A DNA stretch of 64,000 nucleotides. Origin: Halisarca cf. caerulea (lineage: Eukaryota; Porifera; Demospongiae; Chondrillida; Halisarcidae). The notes under the pieces were generated by a model. That model made no database searches. It was not told the origin of the DNA and was given only the letters and a program-made list of their open reading frames with translations. Positions 51,784 to 63,909 of this stretch are shown in pieces. Position numbers and translations under genes: made by a program. The DNA is taken from contig CAUJGJ010000246.1 of NCBI GenBank assembly GCA_963170055.1, positions 21,001-85,000 on the forward strand. The letters are read 5' to 3'. Numbering within the stretch: the first letter of the stretch is position 1; each line of letters starts with the position of its first letter.

Positions 51784-53161
51784 TTTCAGGCTTTCCCCCA
51801 AAGGCTTTAGGGTACAATATTGGTATCATTCGATAGCTCTTTAAAAATGATTACTTCTGACCTAATGTATGGGGGGTAAACCCTAATTAATTTTCGAGAA
51901 AATGGCGTTTGAAAGAAAAAATTCAAAAAAAAAGTTATTATTTCCGAATTTTTTTAATTGTATGTTAATCAGCATTGAATATCGTTAAGAATGACGTATA
52001 TATTGTTTGCATATTATACACAGTATAGGAGATACATAAATCCTCACTTTAACTGGACCACTGCTAATTAATATAGCAATTATGCAATTCCGACATATGG
52101 ATACGATAGACCATGCGAAGATATTGCGACATACTTGTTTTTGACCTAACAAATTACTTGTGGGCGGAGTTACGGCTTCTTTCTTATAGTATGTGAATAT
52201 ACGTATAATACATTTTTGCGTATATTGCGACATAGATAGGTGCGATTGCTCAATACTGTTTACGAGCAGGTTTGTCATGCATTAAACATGCGAAAACAAT
52301 ATTTTAATTTCCAAGAAAATTTTAGGAAAAGTTTAAGTATATTAGGGTTAAGGTCAAAGATTGTAAAGGTCATTTAAATCAATTTACTATGCTTTACTAA
52401 GGTCAATAGGCATGTCAAAGGTCAATCTTTTTATATTGGGTGTATTTTTATTATTGAAGGTCAAAGGTCATTTTAAAGGTCACTTTTTTAAAGGTCATTT
52501 TTGGACTTTTTGTAAGAATCTAAGAACATTTTTTCCAAAAATTAGGGTTAGGGTTACGAAAATTTTTATAAGTGGGGTTAGGGTTAGGGTTAGGGTTAGG
52601 GTTAGGGTTAGGGTTAGGGTTAGGGTTAGGGTTAGGGTTAGGGTTAGGGTTAGGGTTAGGGTTAGGGTTAGGGTTAGGGTTAGGGTTAGGGTTAGGGTTA
52701 GGGTTAGGGGTTAGGGTTAGGGTTAGGGTTAGGGTTAGGGTTAGGGTTAGGGTTAGGGTTAGGGTTAGGGTTAGGGTTAGGGTTAGGGTTAGGGTTAGGG
52801 TTAGGGTTAGGGTTAGGGTTAGGGTTAGGGTTAGGGTTAGGGTTAGGGTTAGGGTTAGGGTTAGGGTTAGGGTTAGGGTTAGGGTTAGGGTTAGGGTTAG
52901 GGTTAGGGTTAGGGTTAGGGTTAGGGTTAGGGTTAGGGTTAGGGTTAGGGTTAGGGTTAGGGTTAGGGTTAGGGTTAGGGTTAGGGTTAGGGTTAGGGGT
53001 TAGGGTTAGGGTTAGGGTTAGGGTTAGGGTTAGGGTTAGGGTTAGGGTTAGGGTTAGGGTTAGGGTTAGGGTTAGGGTTAGGGTTAGGGTTAGGGTTAGG
53101 GTTAGGGTTAGGGTTAGGGTTAGGGTTAGGGTTAGGGTTAGGGTTAGGGTTAGGGTTAGGG
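51784..53161 (+). repeat. Subtelomeric unit 1 (791-bp spacer + 587-bp TTAGGG array)
   Basis: The spacer runs from TTTCAGGCTTTCCCCC to ATTTTTATAAGTG. It is AT-rich and holds several stray telomeric hexamers (CTTTAGGGTACA, AAACCCTAATT, ATTAGGGTTAAGG, AATTAGGGTTAGGGTTACG). It has eight forward AGGTCA sites near its right end and two reversed ones. A 97-codon minus-strand frame (52278 to 51985) starts with ATG but has no recognisable domain. The array that follows has TTAGGGG slips at 52707 and 52996. Confidence 0.94.
52351..52497 (+). promoter_or_regulatory. AGGTCA cluster with a perfect DR1 (candidate nuclear-receptor site)
   Basis: AGGTCA occurs at 52351, 52367, 52400, 52419, 52458, 52465, 52477 and 52492, all on the plus strand. 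The pair at 52458-52470, AGGTCAAAGGTCA, is a perfect direct repeat with one-base spacing (DR1), the consensus bound by HNF4, RXR, COUP-TF and TR2/TR4 nuclear receptors. Two reversed sites (TGACCT) lie at 51858 and 52142. The last half-site is 77 bp before the TTAGGG array. The sites are seen directly; binding or promoter function is inference. The cluster recurs in each of the twelve full units. Confidence 0.4.
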
Positions 53162-54546
53162 TTTCAGGCTTTCCCCCAAAGGCTTTAGGGTACAATATTG
53201 GTATCATTCGATAGCTCTTTAAAAATGATTACTTCTGACCTAATGTATGGGGGGTAAACCCTAATTAATTTTCGAGAAAATGGCGTTTGAAAGAAAAAAT
53301 TCAAAAAAAAAGTTATTATTTCCGAATTTTTTTAATTGTATGTTAATCAGCATTGAATATCGTTAAGAATGACGTATATATTGTTTGCATATTATACACA
53401 GTATAGGAGATACATAAATCCTCACTTTAACTGGACCACTGCTAATTAATATAGCAATTATGCAATTCCGACATATGGATACGATAGACCATGCGAAGAT
53501 ATTGCGACATACTTGTTTTTGACCTAACAAATTACTTGTGGGCGGAGTTACGGCTTCTTTCTTATAGTATGTGAATATACGTATAATACATTTTTGCGTA
53601 TATTGCGACATAGATAGGTGCGATTGCTCAATACTGTTTACGAGCAGGTTTGTCATGCATTAAACATGCGAAAACAATATTTTAATTTCCAAGAAAATTT
53701 TAGGAAAAGTTTAAGTATATTAGGGTTAAGGTCAAAGATTGTAAAGGTCATTTAAATCAATTTACTATGCTTTACTAAGGTCAATAGGCATGTCAAAGGT
53801 CAATCTTTTTATATTGGGTGTATTTTTATTATTGAAGGTCAAAGGTCATTTTAAAGGTCACTTTTTTAAAGGTCATTTTTGGACTTTTTGTAAGAATCTA
53901 AGAACATTTTTTCCAAAAATTAGGGTTAGGGTTACGAAAATTTTTATAAGTGGGGTTAGGGTTAGGGTTAGGGTTAGGGTTAGGGTTAGGGTTAGGGTTA
54001 GGGTTAGGGTTAGGGTTAGGGTTAGGGTTAGGGTTAGGGTTAGGGTTAGGGTTAGGGTTAGGGTTAGGGTTAGGGTTAGGGTTAGGGGTTAGGGTTAGGG
54101 TTAGGGTTAGGGTTAGGGTTAGGGTTAGGGTTAGGGTTAGGGTTAGGGTTAGGGTTAGGGTTAGGGTTAGGGTTAGGGTTAGGGTTAGGGGTTAGGGTTA
54201 GGGTTAGGGTTAGGGTTAGGGTTAGGGTTAGGGTTAGGGTTAGGGTTAGGGTTAGGGTTAGGGTTAGGGTTAGGGTTAGGGTTAGGGTTAGGGTTAGGGT
54301 TAGGGTTAGGGTTAGGGTTAGGGTTAGGGTTAGGGTTAGGGTTAGGGTTAGGGTTAGGGTTAGGGTTAGGGTTAGGGTTAGGGGTTAGGGTTAGGGTTAG
54401 GGTTAGGGTTAGGGTTAGGGTTAGGGTTAGGGTTAGGGTTAGGGTTAGGGTTAGGGTTAGGGTTAGGGTTAGGGTTAGGGTTAGGGTTAGGGTTAGGGTT
54501 AGGGTTAGGGTTAGGGTTAGGGTTAGGGTTAGGGTTAGGGTTAGGG
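53162..54546 (+). repeat. Subtelomeric unit 2 (791 + 594 bp)
   Basis: The spacer is the same length as in unit 1 and I see no substitution. The DR1 is at 53836-53848. The TTAGGG array has GGGG slips at 54085, 54188 and 54381; the first is 132 bp from the array start, as in unit 1. Confidence 0.94.
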
Positions 54547-55937
54547 TTTCAGGCTTTCCCCCAAAGGCTTTAGGGTACAATATTGGTATCATTCGATAGC
54601 TCTTTAAAAATGATTACTTCTGACCTAATGTATGGGGGGTAAACCCTAATTAATTTTCGAGAAAATGGCGTTTGAAAGAAAAAATTCAAAAAAAAAGTTA
54701 TTATTTCCGAATTTTTTTAATTGTATGTTAATCAGCATTGAATATCGTTAAGAATGACGTATATATTGTTTGCATATTATACACAGTATAGGAGATACAT
54801 AAATCCTCACTTTAACTGGACCACTGCTAATTAATATAGCAATTATGCAATTCCGACATATGGATACGATAGACCATGCGAAGATATTGCGACATACTTG
54901 TTTTTGACCTAACAAATTACTTGTGGGCGGAGTTACGGCTTCTTTCTTATAGTATGTGAATATACGTATAATACATTTTTGCGTATATTGCGACATAGAT
55001 AGGTGCGATTGCTCAATACTGTTTACGAGCAGGTTTGTCATGCATTAAACATGCGAAAACAATATTTTAATTTCCAAGAAAATTTTAGGAAAAGTTTAAG
55101 TATATTAGGGTTAAGGTCAAAGATTGTAAAGGTCATTTAAATCAATTTACTATGCTTTACTAAGGTCAATAGGCATGTCAAAGGTCAATCTTTTTATATT
55201 GGGTGTATTTTTATTATTGAAGGTCAAAGGTCATTTTAAAGGTCACTTTTTTAAAGGTCATTTTTGGACTTTTTGTAAGAATCTAAGAACATTTTTTCCA
55301 AAAATTAGGGTTAGGGTTACGAAAATTTTTATAAGTGGGGTTAGGGTTAGGGTTAGGGTTAGGGTTAGGGTTAGGGTTAGGGTTAGGGTTAGGGTTAGGG
55401 TTAGGGTTAGGGTTAGGGTTAGGGTTAGGGTTAGGGTTAGGGTTAGGGTTAGGGTTAGGGTTAGGGTTAGGGGTTAGGGTTAGGGTTAGGGTTAGGGTTA
55501 GGGTTAGGGTTAGGGTTAGGGTTAGGGTTAGGGTTAGGGTTAGGGTTAGGGTTAGGGTTAGGGTTAGGGTTAGGGTTAGGGGTTAGGGTTAGGGTTAGGG
55601 TTAGGGTTAGGGTTAGGGTTAGGGTTAGGGTTAGGGTTAGGGTTAGGGTTAGGGTTAGGGTTAGGGTTAGGGTTAGGGTTAGGGTTAGGGTTAGGGTTAG
55701 GGTTAGGGTTAGGGTTAGGGTTAGGGTTAGGGTTAGGGTTAGGGTTAGGGTTAGGGTTAGGGTTAGGGGTTAGGGTTAGGGTTAGGGTTAGGGTTAGGGT
55801 TAGGGTTAGGGTTAGGGTTAGGGTTAGGGTTAGGGTTAGGGTTAGGGTTAGGGTTAGGGTTAGGGTTAGGGTTAGGGTTAGGGTTAGGGTTAGGGTTAGG
55901 GTTAGGGTTAGGGTTAGGGTTAGGGTTAGGGTTAGGG
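54547..55937 (+). repeat. Subtelomeric unit 3 (791 + 600 bp)
   Basis: The spacer is the same length as in units 1 and 2. Array slips are at 55470, 55579 and 55766, again with the first 132 bp from the array start. This is the last of the long-array units. Confidence 0.94.
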
Positions 55938-56821
55938 TTTCAGGCTTTCCCCCAAAGGCTTTAGGGTACAATATTGGTATCATTCGATAGCTCTTTAAAA
56001 ATGATTACTTCTGACCTAATGTATGGGGGGTAAACCCTAATTAATTTTCGAGAAAATGGCGTTTGAAAGAAAAAATTCAAAAAAAAAGTTATTATTTCCG
56101 AATTTTTTTAATTGTATGTTAATCAGCATTGAATATCGTTAAGAATGACGTATATATTGTTTGCATATTATACACAGTATAGGAGATACATAAATCCTCA
56201 CTTTAACTGGACCACTGCTAATTAATATAGCAATTATGCAATTCCGACATATGGATACGATAGACCATGCGAAGATATTGCGACATACTTGTTTTTGACC
56301 TAACAAATTACTTGTGGGCGGAGTTACGGCTTCTTTCTTATAGTATGTGAATATACGTATAATACATTTTTGCGTATATTGCGACATAGATAGGTGCGAT
56401 TGCTCAATACTGTTTACGAGCAGGTTTGTCATGCATTAAACATGCGAAAACAATATTTTAATTTCCAAGAAAATTTTAGGAAAAGTTTAAGTATATTAGG
56501 GTTAAGGTCAAAGATTGTAAAGGTCATTTAAATCAATTTACTATGCTTTACTAAGGTCAATAGGCATGTCAAAGGTCAATCTTTTTATATTGGGTGTATT
56601 TTTATTATTGAAGGTCAAAGGTCATTTTAAAGGTCACTTTTTTAAAGGTCATTTTTGGACTTTTTGTAAGAATCTAAGAACATTTTTTCCAAAAATTAGG
56701 GTTAGGGTTACGAAAATTTTTATAAGTGGGGTTAGGGTTAGGGTTAGGGTTAGGGTTAGGGTTAGGGTTAGGGTTAGGGTTAGGGTTAGGGTTAGGGTTA
56801 GGGTTAGGGTTAGGGTTAGGG
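55938..56821 (+). repeat. Subtelomeric unit 4 (791 + 93 bp, 884 bp)
   Basis: First short-array unit: GGG plus fifteen TTAGGG copies with no slip. The spacer is unchanged in length. Confidence 0.95.
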
Positions 56822-57705
56822 TTTCAGGCTTTCCCCCAAAGGCTTTAGGGTACAATATTGGTATCATTCGATAGCTCTTTAAAAATGATTACTTCTGACC
56901 TAATGTATGGGGGGTAAACCCTAATTAATTTTCGAGAAAATGGCGTTTGAAAGAAAAAATTCAAAAAAAAAGTTATTATTTCCGAATTTTTTTAATTGTA
57001 TGTTAATCAGCATTGAATATCGTTAAGAATGACGTATATATTGTTTGCATATTATACACAGTATAGGAGATACATAAATCCTCACTTTAACTGGACCACT
57101 GCTAATTAATATAGCAATTATGCAATTCCGACATATGGATACGATAGACCATGCGAAGATATTGCGACATACTTGTTTTTGACCTAACAAATTACTTGTG
57201 GGCGGAGTTACGGCTTCTTTCTTATAGTATGTGAATATACGTATAATACATTTTTGCGTATATTGCGACATAGATAGGTGCGATTGCTCAATACTGTTTA
57301 CGAGCAGGTTTGTCATGCATTAAACATGCGAAAACAATATTTTAATTTCCAAGAAAATTTTAGGAAAAGTTTAAGTATATTAGGGTTAAGGTCAAAGATT
57401 GTAAAGGTCATTTAAATCAATTTACTATGCTTTACTAAGGTCAATAGGCATGTCAAAGGTCAATCTTTTTATATTGGGTGTATTTTTATTATTGAAGGTC
57501 AAAGGTCATTTTAAAGGTCACTTTTTTAAAGGTCATTTTTGGACTTTTTGTAAGAATCTAAGAACATTTTTTCCAAAAATTAGGGTTAGGGTTACGAAAA
57601 TTTTTATAAGTGGGGTTAGGGTTAGGGTTAGGGTTAGGGTTAGGGTTAGGGTTAGGGTTAGGGTTAGGGTTAGGGTTAGGGTTAGGGTTAGGGTTAGGGT
57701 TAGGG
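56822..57705 (+). repeat. Subtelomeric unit 5 (884 bp)
   Basis: The same length and array as unit 4, as far as I can read; the DR1 is at 57496-57508. Confidence 0.95.
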
Positions 57706-58589
57706 TTTCAGGCTTTCCCCCAAAGGCTTTAGGGTACAATATTGGTATCATTCGATAGCTCTTTAAAAATGATTACTTCTGACCTAATGTATGGGGGGTA
57801 AACCCTAATTAATTTTCGAGAAAATGGCGTTTGAAAGAAAAAATTCAAAAAAAAAGTTATTATTTCCGAATTTTTTTAATTGTATGTTAATCAGCATTGA
57901 ATATCGTTAAGAATGACGTATATATTGTTTGCATATTATACACAGTATAGGAGATACATAAATCCTCACTTTAACTGGACCACTGCTAATTAATATAGCA
58001 ATTATGCAATTCCGACATATGGATACGATAGACCATGCGAAGATATTGCGACATACTTGTTTTTGACCTAACAAATTACTTGTGGGCGGAGTTACGGCTT
58101 CTTTCTTATAGTATGTGAATATACGTATAATACATTTTTGCGTATATTGCGACATAGATAGGTGCGATTGCTCAATACTGTTTACGAGCAGGTTTGTCAT
58201 GCATTAAACATGCGAAAACAATATTTTAATTTCCAAGAAAATTTTAGGAAAAGTTTAAGTATATTAGGGTTAAGGTCAAAGATTGTAAAGGTCATTTAAA
58301 TCAATTTACTATGCTTTACTAAGGTCAATAGGCATGTCAAAGGTCAATCTTTTTATATTGGGTGTATTTTTATTATTGAAGGTCAAAGGTCATTTTAAAG
58401 GTCACTTTTTTAAAGGTCATTTTTGGACTTTTTGTAAGAATCTAAGAACATTTTTTCCAAAAATTAGGGTTAGGGTTACGAAAATTTTTATAAGTGGGGT
58501 TAGGGTTAGGGTTAGGGTTAGGGTTAGGGTTAGGGTTAGGGTTAGGGTTAGGGTTAGGGTTAGGGTTAGGGTTAGGGTTAGGGTTAGGG
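57706..58589 (+). repeat. Subtelomeric unit 6 (884 bp)
   Basis: The same length and array as units 4 and 5. It is the last unit without homopolymer length changes. Confidence 0.95.
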
Positions 58590-59478
58590 TTTCAGGCTTT
58601 CCCCCAAAGGCTTTAGGGTACAATATTGGTATCATTCGATAGCTCTTTAAAAATGATTACTTCTGACCTAATGTATGGGGGGGTAAACCCTAATTAATTT
58701 TCGAGAAAATGGCGTTTGAAAGAAAAAATTCAAAAAAAAAGTTATTATTTCCGAATTTTTTTTAATTGTATGTTAATCAGCATTGAATATCGTTAAGAAT
58801 GACGTATATATTGTTTGCATATTATACACAGTATAGGAGATACATAAATCCTCACTTTAACTGGACCACTGCTAATTAATATAGCAATTATGCAATTCCG
58901 ACATATGGATACGATAGACCATGCGAAGATATTGCGACATACTTGTTTTTGACCTAACAAATTACTTGTGGGCGGAGTTACGGCTTCTTTCTTATAGTAT
59001 GTGAATATACGTATAATACATTTTTGCGTATATTGCGACATAGATAGGTGCGATTGCTCAATACTGTTTACGAGCAGGTTTGTCATGCATTAAACATGCG
59101 AAAACAATATTTTAATTTCCAAGAAAATTTTAGGAAAAGTTTAAGTATATTAGGGTTAAGGTCAAAGATTGTAAAGGTCATTTAAATCAATTTACTATGC
59201 TTTACTAAGGTCAATAGGCATGTCAAAGGTCAATCTTTTTATATTGGGTGTATTTTTATTATTGAAGGTCAAAGGTCATTTTAAAGGTCACTTTTTTAAA
59301 GGTCATTTTTGGACTTTTTGTAAGAATCTAAGAACATTTTTTCCAAAAAATTAGGGTTAGGGTTACGAAAATTTTTTATAAGTGGGGTTAGGGTTAGGGT
59401 TAGGGGTTAGGGTTAGGGTTAGGGTTAGGGTTAGGGTTAGGGTTAGGGTTAGGGTTAGGGTTAGGGTTAGGGTTAGGG
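58590..59478 (+). repeat. Subtelomeric unit 7 (889 bp)
   Basis: The spacer is 795 bp through four single-base homopolymer gains: seven G near 58677, eight T near 58756, six A near 59345 and six T near 59372. The array is 94 bp, with one GGGG slip near 59402. Confidence 0.93.
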
Positions 59479-60365
59479 TTTCAGGCTTTCCCCCAAAGGC
59501 TTTAGGGTACAATATTGGTATCATTCGATAGCTCTTTAAAAATGATTACTTCTGACCTAATGTATGGGGGGTAAACCCTAATTAATTTTCGAGAAAATGG
59601 CGTTTGAAAGAAAAAATTCAAAAAAAAAAGTTATTATTTCCGAATTTTTTTAATTGTATGTTAATCAGCATTGAATATCGTTAAGAATGACGTATATATT
59701 GTTTGCATATTATACACAGTATAGGAGATACATAAATCCTCACTTTAACTGGACCACTGCTAATTAATATAGCAATTATGCAATTCCGACATATGGATAC
59801 GATAGACCATGCGAAGATATTGCGACATACTTGTTTTTGACCTAACAAATTACTTGTGGGCGGAGTTACGGCTTCTTTCTTATAGTATGTGAATATACGT
59901 ATAATACATTTTTGCGTATATTGCGACATAGATAGGTGCGATTGCTCAATACTGTTTACGAGCAGGTTTGTCATGCATTAAACATGCGAAAACAATATTT
60001 TAATTTCCAAGAAAATTTTAGGAAAAGTTTAAGTATATTAGGGTTAAGGTCAAAGATTGTAAAGGTCATTTAAATCAATTTACTATGCTTTACTAAGGTC
60101 AATAGGCATGTCAAAGGTCAATCTTTTTATATTGGGTGTATTTTTATTATTGAAGGTCAAAGGTCATTTTAAAGGTCACTTTTTTTAAAGGTCATTTTTG
60201 GACTTTTTGTAAGAATCTAAGAACATTTTTTCCAAAAATTAGGGTTAGGGTTACGAAAATTTTTTATAAGTGGGGTTAGGGTTAGGGTTAGGGTTAGGGT
60301 TAGGGTTAGGGTTAGGGTTAGGGTTAGGGTTAGGGTTAGGGTTAGGGTTAGGGTTAGGGTTAGGG
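59479..60365 (+). repeat. Subtelomeric unit 8 (887 bp)
   Basis: The spacer is 794 bp, with one-base gains in an A run near 59630 and T runs near 60180 and 60260. The array is 93 bp. Confidence 0.93.
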
Positions 60366-61251
60366 TTTCAGGCTTTCCCCCAAAGGCTTTAGGGTACAAT
60401 ATTGGTATCATTCGATAGCTCTTTAAAAATGATTACTTCTGACCTAATGTATGGGGGGGTAAACCCTAATTAATTTTCGAGAAAATGGCGTTTGAAAGAA
60501 AAAATTCAAAAAAAAAGTTATTATTTCCGAATTTTTTTAATTGTATGTTAATCAGCATTGAATATCGTTAAGAATGACGTATATATTGTTTGCATATTAT
60601 ACACAGTATAGGAGATACATAAATCCTCACTTTAACTGGACCACTGCTAATTAATATAGCAATTATGCAATTCCGACATATGGATACGATAGACCATGCG
60701 AAGATATTGCGACATACTTGTTTTTGACCTAACAAATTACTTGTGGGCGGAGTTACGGCTTCTTTCTTATAGTATGTGAATATACGTATAATACATTTTT
60801 GCGTATATTGCGACATAGATAGGTGCGATTGCTCAATACTGTTTACGAGCAGGTTTGTCATGCATTAAACATGCGAAAACAATATTTTAATTTCCAAGAA
60901 AATTTTAGGAAAAGTTTAAGTATATTAGGGTTAAGGTCAAAGATTGTAAAGGTCATTTAAATCAATTTACTATGCTTTACTAAGGTCAATAGGCATGTCA
61001 AAGGTCAATCTTTTTATATTGGGTGTATTTTTATTATTGAAGGTCAAAGGTCATTTTAAAGGTCACTTTTTTAAAGGTCATTTTTGGACTTTTTGTAAGA
61101 ATCTAAGAACATTTTTTCCAAAAATTAGGGTTAGGGTTACGAAAATTTTTATAAGTGGGGTTAGGGTTAGGGTTAGGGTTAGGGTTAGGGTTAGGGGTTA
61201 GGGTTAGGGTTAGGGTTAGGGTTAGGGTTAGGGTTAGGGTTAGGGTTAGGG
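60366..61251 (+). repeat. Subtelomeric unit 9 (886 bp)
   Basis: The spacer is 792 bp with one extra G near 60453. The array is 94 bp with a GGGG slip near 61195, which splits the reading frames. Confidence 0.93.
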
Positions 61252-62136
61252 TTTCAGGCTTTCCCCCAAAGGCTTTAGGGTACAATATTGGTATCATTCG
61301 ATAGCTCTTTAAAAATGATTACTTCTGACCTAATGTATGGGGGGGTAAACCCTAATTAATTTTCGAGAAAATGGCGTTTGAAAGAAAAAATTCAAAAAAA
61401 AAGTTATTATTTCCGAATTTTTTTAATTGTATGTTAATCAGCATTGAATATCGTTAAGAATGACGTATATATTGTTTGCATATTATACACAGTATAGGAG
61501 ATACATAAATCCTCACTTTAACTGGACCACTGCTAATTAATATAGCAATTATGCAATTCCGACATATGGATACGATAGACCATGCGAAGATATTGCGACA
61601 TACTTGTTTTTGACCTAACAAATTACTTGTGGGCGGAGTTACGGCTTCTTTCTTATAGTATGTGAATATACGTATAATACATTTTTGCGTATATTGCGAC
61701 ATAGATAGGTGCGATTGCTCAATACTGTTTACGAGCAGGTTTGTCATGCATTAAACATGCGAAAACAATATTTTAATTTCCAAGAAAATTTTAGGAAAAG
61801 TTTAAGTATATTAGGGTTAAGGTCAAAGATTGTAAAGGTCATTTAAATCAATTTACTATGCTTTACTAAGGTCAATAGGCATGTCAAAGGTCAATCTTTT
61901 TATATTGGGTGTATTTTTATTATTGAAGGTCAAAGGTCATTTTAAAGGTCACTTTTTTAAAGGTCATTTTTGGACTTTTTGTAAGAATCTAAGAACATTT
62001 TTTCCAAAAATTAGGGTTAGGGTTACGAAAATTTTTATAAGTGGGGTTAGGGTTAGGGTTAGGGTTAGGGTTAGGGTTAGGGTTAGGGTTAGGGTTAGGG
62101 TTAGGGTTAGGGTTAGGGTTAGGGTTAGGGTTAGGG
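61252..62136 (+). repeat. Subtelomeric unit 10 (885 bp)
   Basis: The spacer is 792 bp with one extra G near 61339. The array is 93 bp. Confidence 0.93.
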
Positions 62137-63022
62137 TTTCAGGCTTTCCCCCAAAGGCTTTAGGGTACAATATTGGTATCATTCGATAGCTCTTTAAAAA
62201 TGATTACTTCTGACCTAATGTATGGGGGGTAAAACCCTAATTAATTTTCGAGAAAATGGCGTTTGAAAGAAAAAATTCAAAAAAAAAGTTATTATTTCCG
62301 AATTTTTTTAATTGTATGTTAATCAGCATTGAATATCGTTAAGAATGACGTATATATTGTTTGCATATTATACACAGTATAGGAGATACATAAATCCTCA
62401 CTTTAACTGGACCACTGCTAATTAATATAGCAATTATGCAATTCCGACATATGGATACGATAGACCATGCGAAGATATTGCGACATACTTGTTTTTGACC
62501 TAACAAATTACTTGTGGGCGGAGTTACGGCTTCTTTCTTATAGTATGTGAATATACGTATAATACATTTTTGCGTATATTGCGACATAGATAGGTGCGAT
62601 TGCTCAATACTGTTTACGAGCAGGTTTGTCATGCATTAAACATGCGAAAACAATATTTTAATTTCCAAGAAAATTTTAGGAAAAGTTTAAGTATATTAGG
62701 GGTTAAGGTCAAAGATTGTAAAGGTCATTTAAATCAATTTACTATGCTTTACTAAGGTCAATAGGCATGTCAAAGGTCAATCTTTTTATATTGGGTGTAT
62801 TTTTATTATTGAAGGTCAAAGGTCATTTTAAAGGTCACTTTTTTAAAGGTCATTTTTGGACTTTTTGTAAGAATCTAAGAACATTTTTTCCAAAAATTAG
62901 GGTTAGGGTTACGAAAATTTTTATAAGTGGGGTTAGGGTTAGGGTTAGGGTTAGGGTTAGGGTTAGGGTTAGGGTTAGGGTTAGGGTTAGGGTTAGGGTT
63001 AGGGTTAGGGTTAGGGTTAGGG
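62137..63022 (+). repeat. Subtelomeric unit 11 (886 bp)
   Basis: The spacer is 793 bp, with an extra A near 62231 and an extra G in the internal ATTAGGGG near 62699. The array is 93 bp. Confidence 0.93.
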
Positions 63023-63909
63023 TTTCAGGCTTTCCCCCAAAGGCTTTAGGGTACAATATTGGTATCATTCGATAGCTCTTTAAAAATGATTACTTCTGAC
63101 CTAATGTATGGGGGGTAAACCCTAATTAATTTTCGAGAAAATGGCGTTTGAAAGAAAAAATTCAAAAAAAAAGTTATTATTTCCGAATTTTTTTAATTGT
63201 ATGTTAATCAGCATTGAATATCGTTAAGAATGACGTATATATTGTTTGCATATTATACACAGTATAGGAGATACATAAATCCTCACTTTAACTGGACCAC
63301 TGCTAATTAATATAGCAATTATGCAATTCCGACATATGGATACGATAGACCATGCGAAGATATTGCGACATACTTGTTTTTGACCTAACAAATTACTTGT
63401 GGGCGGAGTTACGGCTTCTTTCTTATAGTATGTGAATATACGTATAATACATTTTTGCGTATATTGCGACATAGATAGGTGCGATTGCTCAATACTGTTT
63501 ACGAGCAGGTTTGTCATGCATTAAACATGCGAAAACAATATTTTAATTTCCAAGAAAATTTTAGGAAAAGTTTAAGTATATTAGGGTTAAGGTCAAAGAT
63601 TGTAAAGGTCATTTAAATCAATTTACTATGCTTTACTAAGGTCAATAGGCATGTCAAAGGTCAATCTTTTTATATTGGGTGTATTTTTTATTATTGAAGG
63701 TCAAAGGTCATTTTAAAGGTCACTTTTTTAAAGGTCATTTTTGGACTTTTTGTAAGAATCTAAGAACATTTTTTCCAAAAATTAGGGTTTAGGGTTACGA
63801 AAATTTTTATAAGTGGGGGTTAGGGTTAGGGTTAGGGTTAGGGTTAGGGTTAGGGTTAGGGTTAGGGTTAGGGTTAGGGTTAGGGTTAGGGTTAGGGTTA
63901 GGGTTAGGG
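63023..63909 (+). repeat. Subtelomeric unit 12 (887 bp)
   Basis: The spacer is 794 bp, with an extra T near 63683, an extra T in the internal GGGTTTAGGG near 63787 and an extra G just before the array. The array is 93 bp. Confidence 0.93.

Noticed and set aside
52412..52714. 100-codon plus-strand frame MSKVNLFILGVF... repeated in most units
   Set aside because: It covers the AGGTCA cluster and runs into the TTAGGG array as RVRVRV; its end moves with array slips, and it is broken in units with homopolymer gains.
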